Source of the DNA: Streptomyces sp. SCL15-4
GTDB taxonomy: Bacteria; Actinomycetota; Actinomycetes; Streptomycetales; Streptomycetaceae
DNA length: 64,000 nt
Direction of reading: 5' to 3'
NCBI RefSeq assembly: GCF_033366695.1
Contig: NZ_JAOBTQ010000001.1
Coordinates: 4,898,001-4,962,000, forward strand
A program made the translations under genes and the position numbers. Position 1 is the stretch's first letter. Each line of letters opens with the position of its first letter. The notes beneath the pieces were generated by a model. It saw only the letters and a list, made by a program, of their open reading frames with translations. It had not been told where the DNA came from and did not search any database. Of the stretch, positions 1 to 9,100 are shown piece by piece.

Positions 1-1
1 T

Positions 2-73
2 CAGCTGGCCGAGATCGGCCAGCTGATGGACGGCGTGCTGGCGTCCATCGACACCCCGAAGGAGACCGGCTGA
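2..73 (+). CDS. C-terminal end of an upstream phage gene (partial)
   Basis: An open frame enters from the left edge and gives 23 residues ending in a TGA that overlaps the capsid ATG (TGATG). The position just before a HK97-type capsid gene suggests the end of the prohead protease or the portal gene, but the fragment is too short to tell. The overlap implies translational coupling with the capsid gene. Confidence 0.55.
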   Translation, partial: QLAEIGQLMDGVLASIDTPKETG

Positions 74-1554
74 TGCCGACGCTTCAGCTTTCCCACGGCC
101 AGGCGGTCATCCGCCTGCGCGACATCCGCGCCCAGCTCGAAGAGCTGGAGAAGCGCGACAGCCTCACCGCCGAGGACGAGCAGACCTTCGATGAGCTGAC
201 GCGGGAGTTCGCCGAGGTGGACGACCACCGCCGGCAGCTGGAGCGGCGCAGCGCCTTGGAGCGGGTGCGCGCCGCCACCCAGGCCACCGACCGACGACCG
301 CCCGCCCTGGGCATCGAGCGGGGCACGCCGCAGGGCAGCGGCAGCGCCTACGACCTGGACCCGGTCCTCAACCCCGACTCGGTCGAGGACCGCCGGTTCC
401 GCAACCCGTGGGACCTCGGCGAGATGCGCACCTTCAACCGGTCCCCCGAGGACCTCGCCCAGGAGCTGCGGGCCCGCGCGCTGTGCGCGGTCGAGAAGAT
501 GGCCGGCGCCAACGACCGCATCCGGTCCACGGCGACGGACATCATCGAGGCCTGGGACGACAAGAAGGGCACCATCGCCCGCATGTGCCTGGCGACCTCC
601 TCGCCGGAGTACATGCGGGCCTGGTCCAAGCTGGCCCGGGGCAAGAGCCACATGGTCACCCCGGAGGAGCAGCAGGCCCTGGAGCGGGCGATGTCCCTGA
701 CGGACAACCAGGGCGGCTACCTCGTGCCGTTCCAACTGGACCCGACGGTCATCATCACGTCGAACGGGTCCATCAACCAGATCCGCCAGGTGGCCCGGCA
801 GGTCGTCGCCACTGGCGACGTGTGGAACGGCGTGTCCGCCGGTGCCGTGTCGTGGCGGTGGGCCGCCGAGGGCTCCGAGGCCGGCGACAACGCCCCGGCC
901 TTCGGGCAGCCCTCCGTACCGGTCTGGAAGGCGGACGGCTTCGTGCCGATCTCCATCGAGGCGATGGACGACGCCGACAACGTCACCACCGAAGTCGGAC
1001 GCCTGCTCGCCTTCGGCAAGGACAACCTGGAGGCCGCCGCGTTCATCAACGGCAGCGGCTCCGGCCAGCCCACGGGCATCGTCACCGCGCTGACGGGCAC
1101 GTCGTCCATCGTCACCTCGACCACGGCGGACACGTTCGCGTCCGGCGACGTGTACAAGACCGACACCGCCCTGCCCGGCCGGTACCGCGCCAACGCCGCC
1201 TGGCTGGCCAACCGCGGCATCTACAACGCCATCCGCCAGTTCGACTCCTCCGGCGGCACGAACCTGTGGGAGCGCATCGGCGCCGACGTCCCCCCGATGC
1301 TCCTGGGCCGCCGCGCCCTGGAGGCGGAGGACATGGACGGCACCGTCAACGCCGGCCAGGAGAACTACGTGGCCGTGTACGGCGACTTCGACAACTACGT
1401 CATCGCCGACCGCATCGGCATGAGCATCGAGTTCCTGCCGCACCTGCTGGGCGCCAACCGGAGGCCGACCGGCCAGCGCGGCTGGTACGCCTGGTACCGG
1501 GTCGGCGCCGACAGCGTGAACGACGCCGCGTTCCGGATGCTCAACGTCACCTGA
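73..1554 (+). CDS. Phage major capsid protein, HK97 family
   Basis: This 493-residue protein builds the phage head. About the first 80 residues are a charged coiled-coil region like the delta (scaffold) domain that the prohead protease removes in HK97-type phages. The rest looks like the HK97 fold: a central GSGSGQPTGIV segment, common in capsid proteins of this type, and a C-terminal region rich in aromatic residues and glycine. The start is the ATG overlapping the previous stop. A 12-bp hairpin follows the stop codon and could set capsid mRNA levels relative to downstream genes. The family call is firm; the cleavage position was not determined. Confidence 0.9.
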   Translation: MPTLQLSHGQAVIRLRDIRAQLEELEKRDSLTAEDEQTFDELTREFAEVDDHRRQLERRSALERVRAATQATDRRPPALGIERGTPQGSGSAYDLDPVLNPDSVEDRRFRNPWDLGEMRTFNRSPEDLAQELRARALCAVEKMAGANDRIRSTATDIIEAWDDKKGTIARMCLATSSPEYMRAWSKLARGKSHMVTPEEQQALERAMSLTDNQGGYLVPFQLDPTVIITSNGSINQIRQVARQVVATGDVWNGVSAGAVSWRWAAEGSEAGDNAPAFGQPSVPVWKADGFVPISIEAMDDADNVTTEVGRLLAFGKDNLEAAAFINGSGSGQPTGIVTALTGTSSIVTSTTADTFASGDVYKTDTALPGRYRANAAWLANRGIYNAIRQFDSSGGTNLWERIGADVPPMLLGRRALEAEDMDGTVNAGQENYVAVYGDFDNYVIADRIGMSIEFLPHLLGANRRPTGQRGWYAWYRVGADSVNDAAFRMLNVT

Positions 1555-1565
1555 CCTACCCCGCT

Positions 1566-1604
1566 CCGACGGCCGGACGACCCCTGTGGTCTTCCGGCCG
1601 TCGG
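1566..1604 (+). terminator. Hairpin after capsid gene
   Basis: A perfect 12-bp inverted repeat (CCGACGGCCGGA and its complement) surrounds a 15-nt loop. No T tract follows, so it may act as a partial terminator or as an mRNA-stabilising 3' hairpin for the capsid transcript. Confidence 0.6.
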
Positions 1605-1627
1605 CATCCCCTGAAGGGAGTCACCTC

Positions 1628-2038
1628 ATGAGGCAGAGCCTCTACAACGTGGCGCGGGCCAAGGCCACGCTGACGGTCGCGGTGCGCACCAACGGCACGG
1701 TGAACGGCACGTCCGTTGACCTGCACGAGAACAAGGACGCGTCCCGGTCGGCGATGCTCATCGTCCACACCGGCACCATCACCGACGGGACGCACGCGGT
1801 CGTCCTGCAGGAGTCCGACGACAACTCCACCTGGTCGACCGTGGCCGCCGCCGACCTGCAGGGCAGCGCGCTCAGCATCGCCTCGACCGACGACGACACC
1901 GTGTTCGAGCTGGGCTACAAGGGCTCCAAGCGCTACCTGCGGGCCTCGGTGACCACGTCCAGCGCGACGTCGGGCGGCACGTTCGGCGCGACCATCGTGC
2001 GCGCCTTTCCCCGCCGGACCCCGATCGCGCACAGCTGA
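1628..2038 (+). CDS. Hypothetical phage protein, possible head decoration protein
   Basis: The product is 136 residues, rich in Thr, Ser and Val, with alternating beta-strand-like patterns and no hydrophobic segment. The ATG at 1628 is chosen because GAAGGGAG lies at the right distance upstream; longer frames from 1586 lack a ribosome site. Its place directly after the capsid gene fits a small head-surface or head-completion protein, but no family was recognised. Confidence 0.65.
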   Translation: MRQSLYNVARAKATLTVAVRTNGTVNGTSVDLHENKDASRSAMLIVHTGTITDGTHAVVLQESDDNSTWSTVAAADLQGSALSIASTDDDTVFELGYKGSKRYLRASVTTSSATSGGTFGATIVRAFPRRTPIAHS

Positions 2039-2046
2039 GGAGCACC

Positions 2047-2445
2047 ATGAAGCGCTGCACCGAATCGTTCACCATCTGGCCCGACGGCGCCCCCGTAGCG
2101 TTCGTTGCCGGGCAGCTGGTGGACGACAAGCACCCCATCCTCAAGACCCACAAGCACCTGTTCGCCGAGCCCCAGGCGTCCGCCGGACAGCCGCCCCGCG
2201 GCCAACTGCGTCCGACCGAGCAGGCCACCGCCGACCCCGGCGAGCGGCGCGCCCTCACCCCGCCCGGGTCGGCCACCGGCGCCCAGGCGGCCGAGTCGGA
2301 CAAGGCGTTCGACCCCGGCGAGCACAACGCGCCCGAGGTGCTCACGTACCTGAAGCAGGCCGACGAGGAGGAGCGGGCCCGCGTCCTGGCCGCCGAAGCG
2401 GCCGGCCGGAACCGCAAGGGCATCCTCGGCGACGCCACGGAGTAG
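2047..2445 (+). CDS. Hypothetical phage structural protein
   Basis: This 132-residue protein has a folded-looking first 45 residues, with aromatic and glycine positions (WPDG, then HPILKTHKHLF), followed by a Pro/Ala/Gly-rich disordered tail. Proteins with this N-terminal pattern are common between capsid and connector genes in actinobacterial phages; the function is unknown. A GAGGAG ribosome site precedes the ATG, and the next gene starts 6 nt after its stop. Confidence 0.65.
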   Translation: MKRCTESFTIWPDGAPVAFVAGQLVDDKHPILKTHKHLFAEPQASAGQPPRGQLRPTEQATADPGERRALTPPGSATGAQAAESDKAFDPGEHNAPEVLTYLKQADEEERARVLAAEAAGRNRKGILGDATE

Positions 2446-2451
2446 GGCACC

Positions 2452-3267
2452 GTGCCGTTCGATCTCGGCGCCACGGTGCGCCTCACCGCCGACTGCCTCG
2501 ACCCTGGCGGGACGCCCACCACGGCCGCCACCGCAGTCGTAACCGTCACCCTCCCGGACGGCACCACCGCCACCCCGGCAGTCACCGAGACATCCACCAC
2601 CGGCCGGTACCAGGCCGACCACATCACCACGCTCGCGGGCCGCCACACAGTCCGCTGGGTGTGGACGTCACCCGCGCACGCGTACACGGACGCCTTCGAC
2701 GTCCGCGAGGCGGCGCCGCCCGCGATCATCTCCCTGGCCGACGGGCGGCGGCATCTGAAGAAGACCGACACGGCCGACGACGACGAGATCCGGGTCTGGA
2801 TCGAAGCGACCACCCGAGCCGTGGAACAGTTCGTCGGCCCGGTCGTCGTGCGCACCGTCACGGAGACCGTGCGCTTCACCTCGGCCCGGGCGGTCGCGCT
2901 CACCCTGACCCCAGCCCTGAGCCTGGAAGGGGTCACCTCTCGGAGACCGGGCGGCCCCGCCTACCGCGTCGAGGACCTCAAACTGGACCCGGCCACGGGG
3001 CTGGTCGAGACGGCCGACGGCGGGGTGCTGTACGGGCCGCTGGACGTCACCTACCGAGTTGGCCGCACGGTCGTCGGTGCGAACATCCTGGCCGCCAGCC
3101 GGATCATCCTCCAGCACCTGTGGCGGACCCAGCAGGGCCCGGGCCGCCCGCAGCGCGGTGTGGACGACTACGACGTCAGCGAGCCGCTGCCCGGTCTCGG
3201 GTTCGCGATCCCCAACCGGGCCGTGCAGCTACTCGACCCGGACAGTCTCGGCCCGGAGGTGGGGTAG
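2452..3267 (+). CDS. Head-tail connector protein with N-terminal Ig-like domain
   Basis: The 271-residue product has two parts. Residues 1-90 look like a small beta-sandwich (Ig-like) domain. From about residue 95 the sequence fits the gp6-like head-tail connector family: LADGRRHLKKTDTADDDEIR, then a helical segment ending in EQFVGP, and a late helix ILAASRIILQHLW. Connectors of this family form the ring joining the portal to the tail. The GTG start lies 6 nt after the previous stop. The fused N-terminal domain is unusual because most family members are about 100-180 residues long. Confidence 0.75.
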   Translation: MPFDLGATVRLTADCLDPGGTPTTAATAVVTVTLPDGTTATPAVTETSTTGRYQADHITTLAGRHTVRWVWTSPAHAYTDAFDVREAAPPAIISLADGRRHLKKTDTADDDEIRVWIEATTRAVEQFVGPVVVRTVTETVRFTSARAVALTLTPALSLEGVTSRRPGGPAYRVEDLKLDPATGLVETADGGVLYGPLDVTYRVGRTVVGANILAASRIILQHLWRTQQGPGRPQRGVDDYDVSEPLPGLGFAIPNRAVQLLDPDSLGPEVG

Positions 3268-3735
3268 GTGGCGACCTCGGCACTGCCCCGCGCGATCACC
3301 GCGCTGCTGGATGCCCTGCGCACCGCCGGCGGCCTAGACGGCGTCGACATCATCGACGGGCCGCCCGTCGACGACATCGCCACCACCGACTTCCTGGCAG
3401 TCGGCTGGACGGGCAGCGAGGACCAGGCAGCCGAGTCCGTGCAGGACTTCAACGGGGCCGGGGCCCGGACCCGAGACGAGGACCTCACCATCGCGTGCGT
3501 CATCGACGTCTGGTCCGGCGACGATGTGTTCGCGACCGTGCGAGAGCGGGCCTTCGAGATCCTCGGCGTGGTCGAAATGGTGATCAGAGCCACCGGCTCC
3601 GCCCCGGAGGCGCCGACTCTGAACGGCGCCGTGCTCTGGGCGCAGCTGACCCGGACCCAGCTACGCCAGTACTTCACCGACCAGGGTGCGCGGGTGGCCC
3701 TGGGATTCACGGTGACCTGTCACGCCCGGATCTAA
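3268..3735 (+). CDS. Putative head-tail joining or tail terminator protein
   Basis: This 155-residue protein begins at a GTG directly after the previous TAG. Residues 1-20 form a helix, followed by a beta-rich body ending in a strand (VALGFTVTCHARI), a pattern seen in tail terminator proteins. Its place between the connector and the tail tube fits that role. The assignment rests mainly on gene order. Confidence 0.6.
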   Translation: MATSALPRAITALLDALRTAGGLDGVDIIDGPPVDDIATTDFLAVGWTGSEDQAAESVQDFNGAGARTRDEDLTIACVIDVWSGDDVFATVRERAFEILGVVEMVIRATGSAPEAPTLNGAVLWAQLTRTQLRQYFTDQGARVALGFTVTCHARI

Positions 3736-3744
3736 GGAGCAGCC

Positions 3745-3975
3745 ATGGCGCGAGTGCGCTACATCGGGCCGGAGCCGGTCACAGTGCCCGAACTGAACGG
3801 GCGGACCGTCGAGCCGGACGAGGTGGTCGAGGTCCCGGACGACCGTTTCGACGGCTACGTGTGCCAGCCCGCCACCTGGGAGGCCGTGGAAGAACCCAGG
3901 GGCCAGGACGAGGCGCTGGCCGTGCCGCCGGCGCCGTTGAAGAAGAGCGCGGCCCGGCCGCAGAGGGAGGGCTGA
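3745..3975 (+). CDS. Small hypothetical phage protein
   Basis: This 76-residue protein has a compact beta-rich N-terminus (RVRYIGPEPVTVPEL) and a charged Pro/Ala C-terminus. TAAGGAG upstream is a good ribosome site. Such small proteins often sit before the tail tube gene in actinobacterial phages; no function can be given. Confidence 0.6.
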   Translation: MARVRYIGPEPVTVPELNGRTVEPDEVVEVPDDRFDGYVCQPATWEAVEEPRGQDEALAVPPAPLKKSAARPQREG

Positions 3976-3978
3976 TCC

Positions 3979-4965
3979 ATGGTGATCGGATCCGGACTGG
4001 GAGCACAGCTCGGTATCGCTGCCGAGTCGAGCTACGGCGTCTTCGTCGCGCCGACCCGCTTCGTGGAGTTCACGAAGGAATCGCTGGTCCTGAAGAAGAC
4101 GACCGCGCAGAGCGCGGGCGTGGCGGCCGGCCGCCTGGTGCCACTGTCTTCCCGCCGCGTTCTCACCCGGCGGGAGGTCTCCGGCTCGATCGACCTTGAG
4201 ATCACGAACAAGGGCATGGGCCTACTGCTGCAGGCGCTGATGGGTACGACCGTCACCCCTGTGCAGCAGGCGACCACGACGGCCTACCTGCAGACCCACA
4301 CGCTGGCGAGCGTGGCCGGGAAGTCGCTCACGGTCCAGAAGGGTGTGCCGCTCACCACCGGAGTGGTCACCGACAAGACGTTCCTGGGCTGCAAGGTGGT
4401 GAGCGGGGAGTTCAGCTGCGAGGTCGGCGGCATGCTGACCGGCACGTTCGAGATCGACGGCAAGGACTGCGACGAGGGCCAGACCCTGGCCGCCGCCAGC
4501 TACGCGAACCAGACGCCGTTCCACTTCGGGCAGATGGCGGTCAAGACGGGCACCTACGGCACCGAGACAGCGCTGGACGGCATCCGCAAGGTGTCGGTGA
4601 AGATCGAGCGCCCGCAGGACGTCGAGCGCTTCTATGCCGGGCAGTCGGGGCTGAAGAAGGAGCCCATCGAGAACGACCAGGTGAAGATCACCGGGTCGCT
4701 GGAGACGGACTACGTCTCCACCGTCCTGGACGACCTGCACACCTCGGATGCGGCGACGTCGCTGGTCTGGGAGTTCACCGGCCCCAACATCGCCAGCACG
4801 TACTTCGAGACGTTCCGGATCACCGTGCCCGCCATCCGGCTGGACGAAGGCCCGCCGACCGTGGACGGCTTCGGCGTGGTGAAGCCGACGTACAACTTCA
4901 CCGGCCTGTTCGACGGCACCAACCTCACCAAGATCGAGTACATGACGACCGACACCACGGTGTGA
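3979..4965 (+). CDS. Major tail tube protein
   Basis: The 328-residue product is beta-rich, with many Thr, Val and Gly residues and a conserved-looking start (GSGLGAQLGIAAESSYG). This fits phage tail tube subunits that polymerise around the tape measure. It lies where a tail tube gene is expected, before the chaperone pair and tape measure. The ATG follows an AGGGAGG ribosome site. Its end overlaps the next gene by 4 nt (GTGA). Confidence 0.8.
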   Translation: MVIGSGLGAQLGIAAESSYGVFVAPTRFVEFTKESLVLKKTTAQSAGVAAGRLVPLSSRRVLTRREVSGSIDLEITNKGMGLLLQALMGTTVTPVQQATTTAYLQTHTLASVAGKSLTVQKGVPLTTGVVTDKTFLGCKVVSGEFSCEVGGMLTGTFEIDGKDCDEGQTLAAASYANQTPFHFGQMAVKTGTYGTETALDGIRKVSVKIERPQDVERFYAGQSGLKKEPIENDQVKITGSLETDYVSTVLDDLHTSDAATSLVWEFTGPNIASTYFETFRITVPAIRLDEGPPTVDGFGVVKPTYNFTGLFDGTNLTKIEYMTTDTTV

Positions 4966-5477
4966 CGGTGGTCCGCGACATCCGCTTGGTCGGCACCGGC
5001 CAACTGCTGGAGCTACAGCGGCGGCTGCGCCGGGCCGGTCACGAGACCATCCGCGCCAGCATGCAGCGGCGCATCCGTCGCGCGGCCGAGCCGCTGCGCG
5101 ACGATCTGCAGGACACCATCCGCGGCCTGGCCATCCGCTCGCAGGGCCGGGCCGCCGGCAAGCGGGGCGGCGCTTCGCCGACCACCCGGCCGCTGCGCGC
5201 GACCATCGCCGAAGCGATCCGCATCTCGGTCCGTACGACCGGCGATCCGGGCGCCCGCGTCTGGGTCGACAAGGCGCGCCTGCCGCCGGATCTCCGGCGC
5301 ATGCCGGACGTCATCAACGACGGCCGGATCCGACACCCCGTGTACGGCAACCGCAAGCGGTGGGCCACCCAGTGGGCGGACCCCGGCTGGTGGGACAAGA
5401 CGGTGCGTGCCCACACCCCCCGCATCACCCGTGAAGTGGAGCGCGTCGTGGACGACGTGCGCCGGCACCTCGAATAG
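4962..5477 (+). CDS. HK97 gp10-like tail completion protein
   Basis: This 171-residue, very arginine-rich basic protein begins at a GTG overlapping the tail tube stop. The helical N-terminal half (LQRRLRRAGHETIRASM) and the short beta-rich end with Trp residues resemble gp10-like minor tail or neck proteins. In many phages this gene lies before the tail tube gene, so its position after it is slightly unusual. Function is inferred from general similarity and context. Confidence 0.55.
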   Translation: MTVVRDIRLVGTGQLLELQRRLRRAGHETIRASMQRRIRRAAEPLRDDLQDTIRGLAIRSQGRAAGKRGGASPTTRPLRATIAEAIRISVRTTGDPGARVWVDKARLPPDLRRMPDVINDGRIRHPVYGNRKRWATQWADPGWWDKTVRAHTPRITREVERVVDDVRRHLE

Positions 5478-5487
5478 GAGCATCCCC

Positions 5488-6048
5488 TTGATCGTCGTCT
5501 ACACGCCCGCCGGTGGCGAGCCCCAGCACTTCGACGCGTCCACCCTGCGCGTGTCCGAGGCCTCGATCGTGCAGCGCACCGTCGACATGAAGTGGCAGGA
5601 CGTCCTCAAGGGCCTGGAGCAGGACGACCTGGACGCCATGCGCGGCATCGTCTGGGTCCTGCTGAAGCGCAGCCAGCCCGCCCTGCGTTTCGGAGAGTTC
5701 GACCCCGGGGTGTCCGAGATGACCACGGTCATGGACGACCGCGAGGTGGACGCGTACATCGACAACGCGTTCCGCGCGGCCGAGGCCGATGCCGACCTCA
5801 GCCCCCAGGACATCGCCGACGTCCTGCTGGCCCGGCTGCCCGACGTCTCCGCGAACCCGGAGCGCACCCGGGCCCGCATCGAGGAGAAGGCCGCCGCCCC
5901 AAAAGCGGAGCCCGAGCAGCCGCCCGCTACGCCGGAGACGGCTACCGAGGACCCGAGCCCGAGCCAGACATCGACCTCGCCCGAGCCGTCTACCTCGGCC
6001 TCTTCGCCCACCTCCTCCACATCCCTCCAGCTGACGTCGACCAGCTGA
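5488..6048 (+). CDS. Tail assembly chaperone, short (G-like) product
   Basis: This is the unshifted product of 186 residues, starting at TTG after TAGGAG. Residues 1-135 look folded (KWQDVLKGLEQDDLDAM and following). The last 50 or so residues are a low-complexity Pro/Ser/Thr tail, because the frame there is the out-of-phase reading of the T part. Such chaperones coat the tape measure during tail assembly and are not part of the finished tail. An alternative ATG within the region is much less likely because it would remove conserved N-terminal sequence. Confidence 0.8.
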   Translation: MIVVYTPAGGEPQHFDASTLRVSEASIVQRTVDMKWQDVLKGLEQDDLDAMRGIVWVLLKRSQPALRFGEFDPGVSEMTTVMDDREVDAYIDNAFRAAEADADLSPQDIADVLLARLPDVSANPERTRARIEEKAAAPKAEPEQPPATPETATEDPSPSQTSTSPEPSTSASSPTSSTSLQLTSTS

Positions 6049-6122
6049 CCGTCGGCGACTTCTACGCGCTCACCGCCTGGATCGACCAGCACCAGGCCCA
6101 ACAGGCGGAAGGCGGTGAGTAG
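5488..6122 (+). CDS. Tail assembly chaperone GT fusion made by -1 frameshift
   Basis: The predicted coding path is 5488-5904 joined to 5904-6122. At 5898-5904 the zero-frame codons GCC CCA AAA contain the heptamer C CCA AAA. A slip of -1 there opens a frame of 72 more codons that ends at TAG 6120-6122. That extension looks like a true protein: it has an aromatic helix region (YLGLFAHLLHIPPADVDQL) and then DFYALTAWIDQH, much like T parts of other siphoviruses. The fusion would be 211 residues. The gene lies right before the tape measure, as is usual. No mass-spectrometry evidence is available here. Confidence 0.8.
5898..5904 (+). promoter_or_regulatory. -1 programmed frameshift site (CCCAAAA)
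   Basis: The heptamer has the ideal X XXY YYZ form with X=C, Y=A and Z=A, in register with the zero frame. The run of four A residues stands out in this GC-rich context. The C-rich stretch before it and the GCGGAGCCCGAGCAGCCGCC region after it may slow the ribosome. Confidence 0.8.
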
Positions 6123-6124
6123 CT

Positions 6125-9100
6125 GTGCCGTCCCTGAACTTCACCTTGATCGGGCACGACGCGCTCTCCCGGGTGCTAGACCGGGTGGGGGACAGCGCAC
6201 AGCGGCTGCACCGGCGGATCAACGACGCCACCACCAGCGCGGGCAACAGCCTCAGCACCTTCACCCGGGATACGACCACCCGGATGTCGCGGATGCAGCG
6301 CGACACCGACGCGGGCGCCAAGGCCCTGGAGGAGTTGAGGAAGACCACGCAGCTGCTGGCGCCGGCTGCGATCCCGGCGGCTGCGTCGCTCGTACCGATC
6401 GCGGCGGGCGCCGCCACGGTGGGCGCTGCGGTGGCAGCCATGGGTGCCGCCCTCGTCCCTCAGATCTCCGCCCTCGGGGACATCGCGGAGGCGCAGAAGA
6501 AGTACGACGACGCGGTGCAGAAGAACGGCGCCCACTCGAAGGAGGCCGTCACCGCCCAGGCCGAGCTGGCGCAGACGGTGGGGAAAGTGCCGCGGCCGAC
6601 CCGCGAGGCGGCGGCGGCCGTCGGTGTCCTGAAAGACGAGTACAAGGACTTGTCGGACTCCCTGGCCGGCGACACGATGGCGCCCTTCACCAAGGGTGTC
6701 GCGCTCGCCAACGCGTTGCTGCCGAAGACCACTGGGCTGGTCAAGGCCTCCAGCGACGAGGCCGACCGGTTCATCGGCATCATCGGCGGCGAGATGGCCA
6801 GCCCGGGCCTGGACCGCCTGACCAGCGAGTTCACCTCCTTCGCGCAGAAGACGCTGCGCAGCGTCAACGACGAGATCGTGCACCTGCTGCGCACAGCCGA
6901 CGAGGGCGACGTCGGTGGGCCGGCCCGCGAGTTCATGGCCTGGGCCCGCGCGCAGGGACCGGCCGTCGGCGACGTCCTGCGGGATGTGGCGCTGGCCCTG
7001 GTCCACGTGCTGGAGGCCGGCAGTGACGTAGGAGTCGGGCTGCTCCAGGTGGTCGGGGTCCTGGCGCACCTGGCGTCCGCCGTCCCCCCGTCCGCCATCT
7101 CCACCTTCCTGCAGCTGGCGGTGGCGCTGAAGCTGACGAAGGCGGCGGCGCTCGGGCTGGCCGCCGGCCGCACGGCCATCGCCGGTGTCGCGGCGCAGCT
7201 CCTCGCCATGCAGGGCGCGGCCTCCGGCGCCCCGACCCGTCTGCGGGCGGTCGGCATCGCGATCGGCGCGATGTCCCGCAGCGCGAAGGTGGCCGTCGCC
7301 GGTACCGGGATCGGGCTGCTCATCCTCGCCCTGACCGAGCTGTCGCAGAACAGCAGAAGCACGCCCCCGGACGTCGACAAGCTCACGAACTCCCTGCGGC
7401 AGCTCGGGGCCACGGGCAAGACGACCGGTGAGGCAGCGAAGGCGTTCGGCTCCGACCTCGGCGGCCTCTACGACAAGGTCCGCTCGCTCACCGACCCGTC
7501 GACCACGGACAAGGTCCAGCAGTTCATCGTGTCGATCGGCGGTCTGGCCGACTGGGACTCCACCCCGGTCAAGGACGCCAAGGCCAACATCGACGCCATC
7601 GACAAGTCGCTGGCCGGCCTGGTGCAGAACGGGCAGGCCGACCTCGCCGCGGCCGCGCTGAAGCGGCTGACCGCCGAGTACGGCAAGGGCGGCCGGGACA
7701 CCAGCGAGTTCACCAGCAAGCTGAACGACTACAAGGACGCCCTGGCCGACAGCCGGTTCGAGGCGGAGCTGACGGCCCAGTCACAGGGCATCTTCGGCGC
7801 CCAGGCCCAGGCGGTCCAGGCCAAGCTGACCGCGCAGAAGACCTCAGCCGATGCTCTGCGGCAGTCCCTCCAGGCGCTCAACGACGTCAACCGCGCCGGG
7901 CTCGGCGGGATGATCGGGTTCGAAGCGGCGATCGACGCCGCGGCGAAGGGCGCCAAGGACTACAACGACGTCCTGTCCATGAGCAACGGGCAGCTCTCCA
8001 TCGGCACCGACAAGCAGCGCCAGGCCGCGCAGCTCCTCAGCGACCTGGCAGCCAAGACCGAGGATGCGGCGGCGAGCCAGCGGGACGCCGGGGCCAGCTG
8101 GGAGACGGTCAACGGGATCTACCAGCGCGGCCGGGACTCCCTGATCGCGAACGCCCGGGCGATGGGTCTGAACAAGGCCGAGGCCGCGGCGCTCGCGGAC
8201 CAGATCCTGAAGATCCCGGACCGGAAGGCCCGGGTCTCCATGGAGACCGAGGACGCGCGGGGCGACCTGGACGCCTTCATCGGGAAGGTGCAGAAGTCCC
8301 CCAGCTCGAAGAGCGTCACCCTGAAGACGCTGTCTGGCGCGGCCGAGAAGATTCTGGAGGCGTTCGGGTACAGGGTCACCCACCTCAAGGACGGCTCCGT
8401 CACGGTCAGCGCGACGACAGGGACCGCGCTGAACAACCTCTACGCGGTGAAGCGCGCACGGGATGCCCTGTCCGACAAGAACATCACGATCACCACCAAC
8501 CGCGTCACCCGGTTCACCTCGGTCCAGGGTGGAACGGTCGTCGCGAAGCGCGACTATGCCCGCGGCGGGCGCGTGCGCGGGTACGCCGGTGGCGGCGACG
8601 TGCAGTACTTCCCGGACGGCGGCTACGTCACCGGCCCCGGTACCGCCACGTCCGACAGCATCTGGGCGGCGTTCGCGTCCGGCGCCCGGGCGCGGGTGTC
8701 GAACACCGAGTACGTGGTCCGCTCGGCCGCGGTCGCCAAGTACGGCGTGCCGTTCCTGGACGCGATCAACTCCGGGCAGCTCAACCCCGCCCTGGTGGGG
8801 GTCGCCGGATTCGCCGGCGGCGGGCTGACCGGTGCCGGGGCCGATGCGGCGCGCGGCCTCGCCCAGGGGCTCACCGGCAGCACGACGACCGTGGACGCCG
8901 CCGCCCGCTCCATGGCCGCGGCGGTCACCGCCGGCGTGAAGGCGGAGCTGGAGATCGCGTCGCCGTCGAAGAAGATGAAGGCCCTCGCCGCGGACATCGG
9001 CAAGGGCCTGATCATCGGCCTCACCGGCAGCCGGGACAAGATCAAGGCGACGGCGGCCGACCTGTCCAAGGACATCAAGGAGGCGTTCTCCGGCAAGAAG

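Noticed and set aside
1..1443. Long minus-strand open frame over the capsid gene
   Set aside because: It is the antisense shadow of a clear capsid gene and is low in complexity; high GC makes such frames common.
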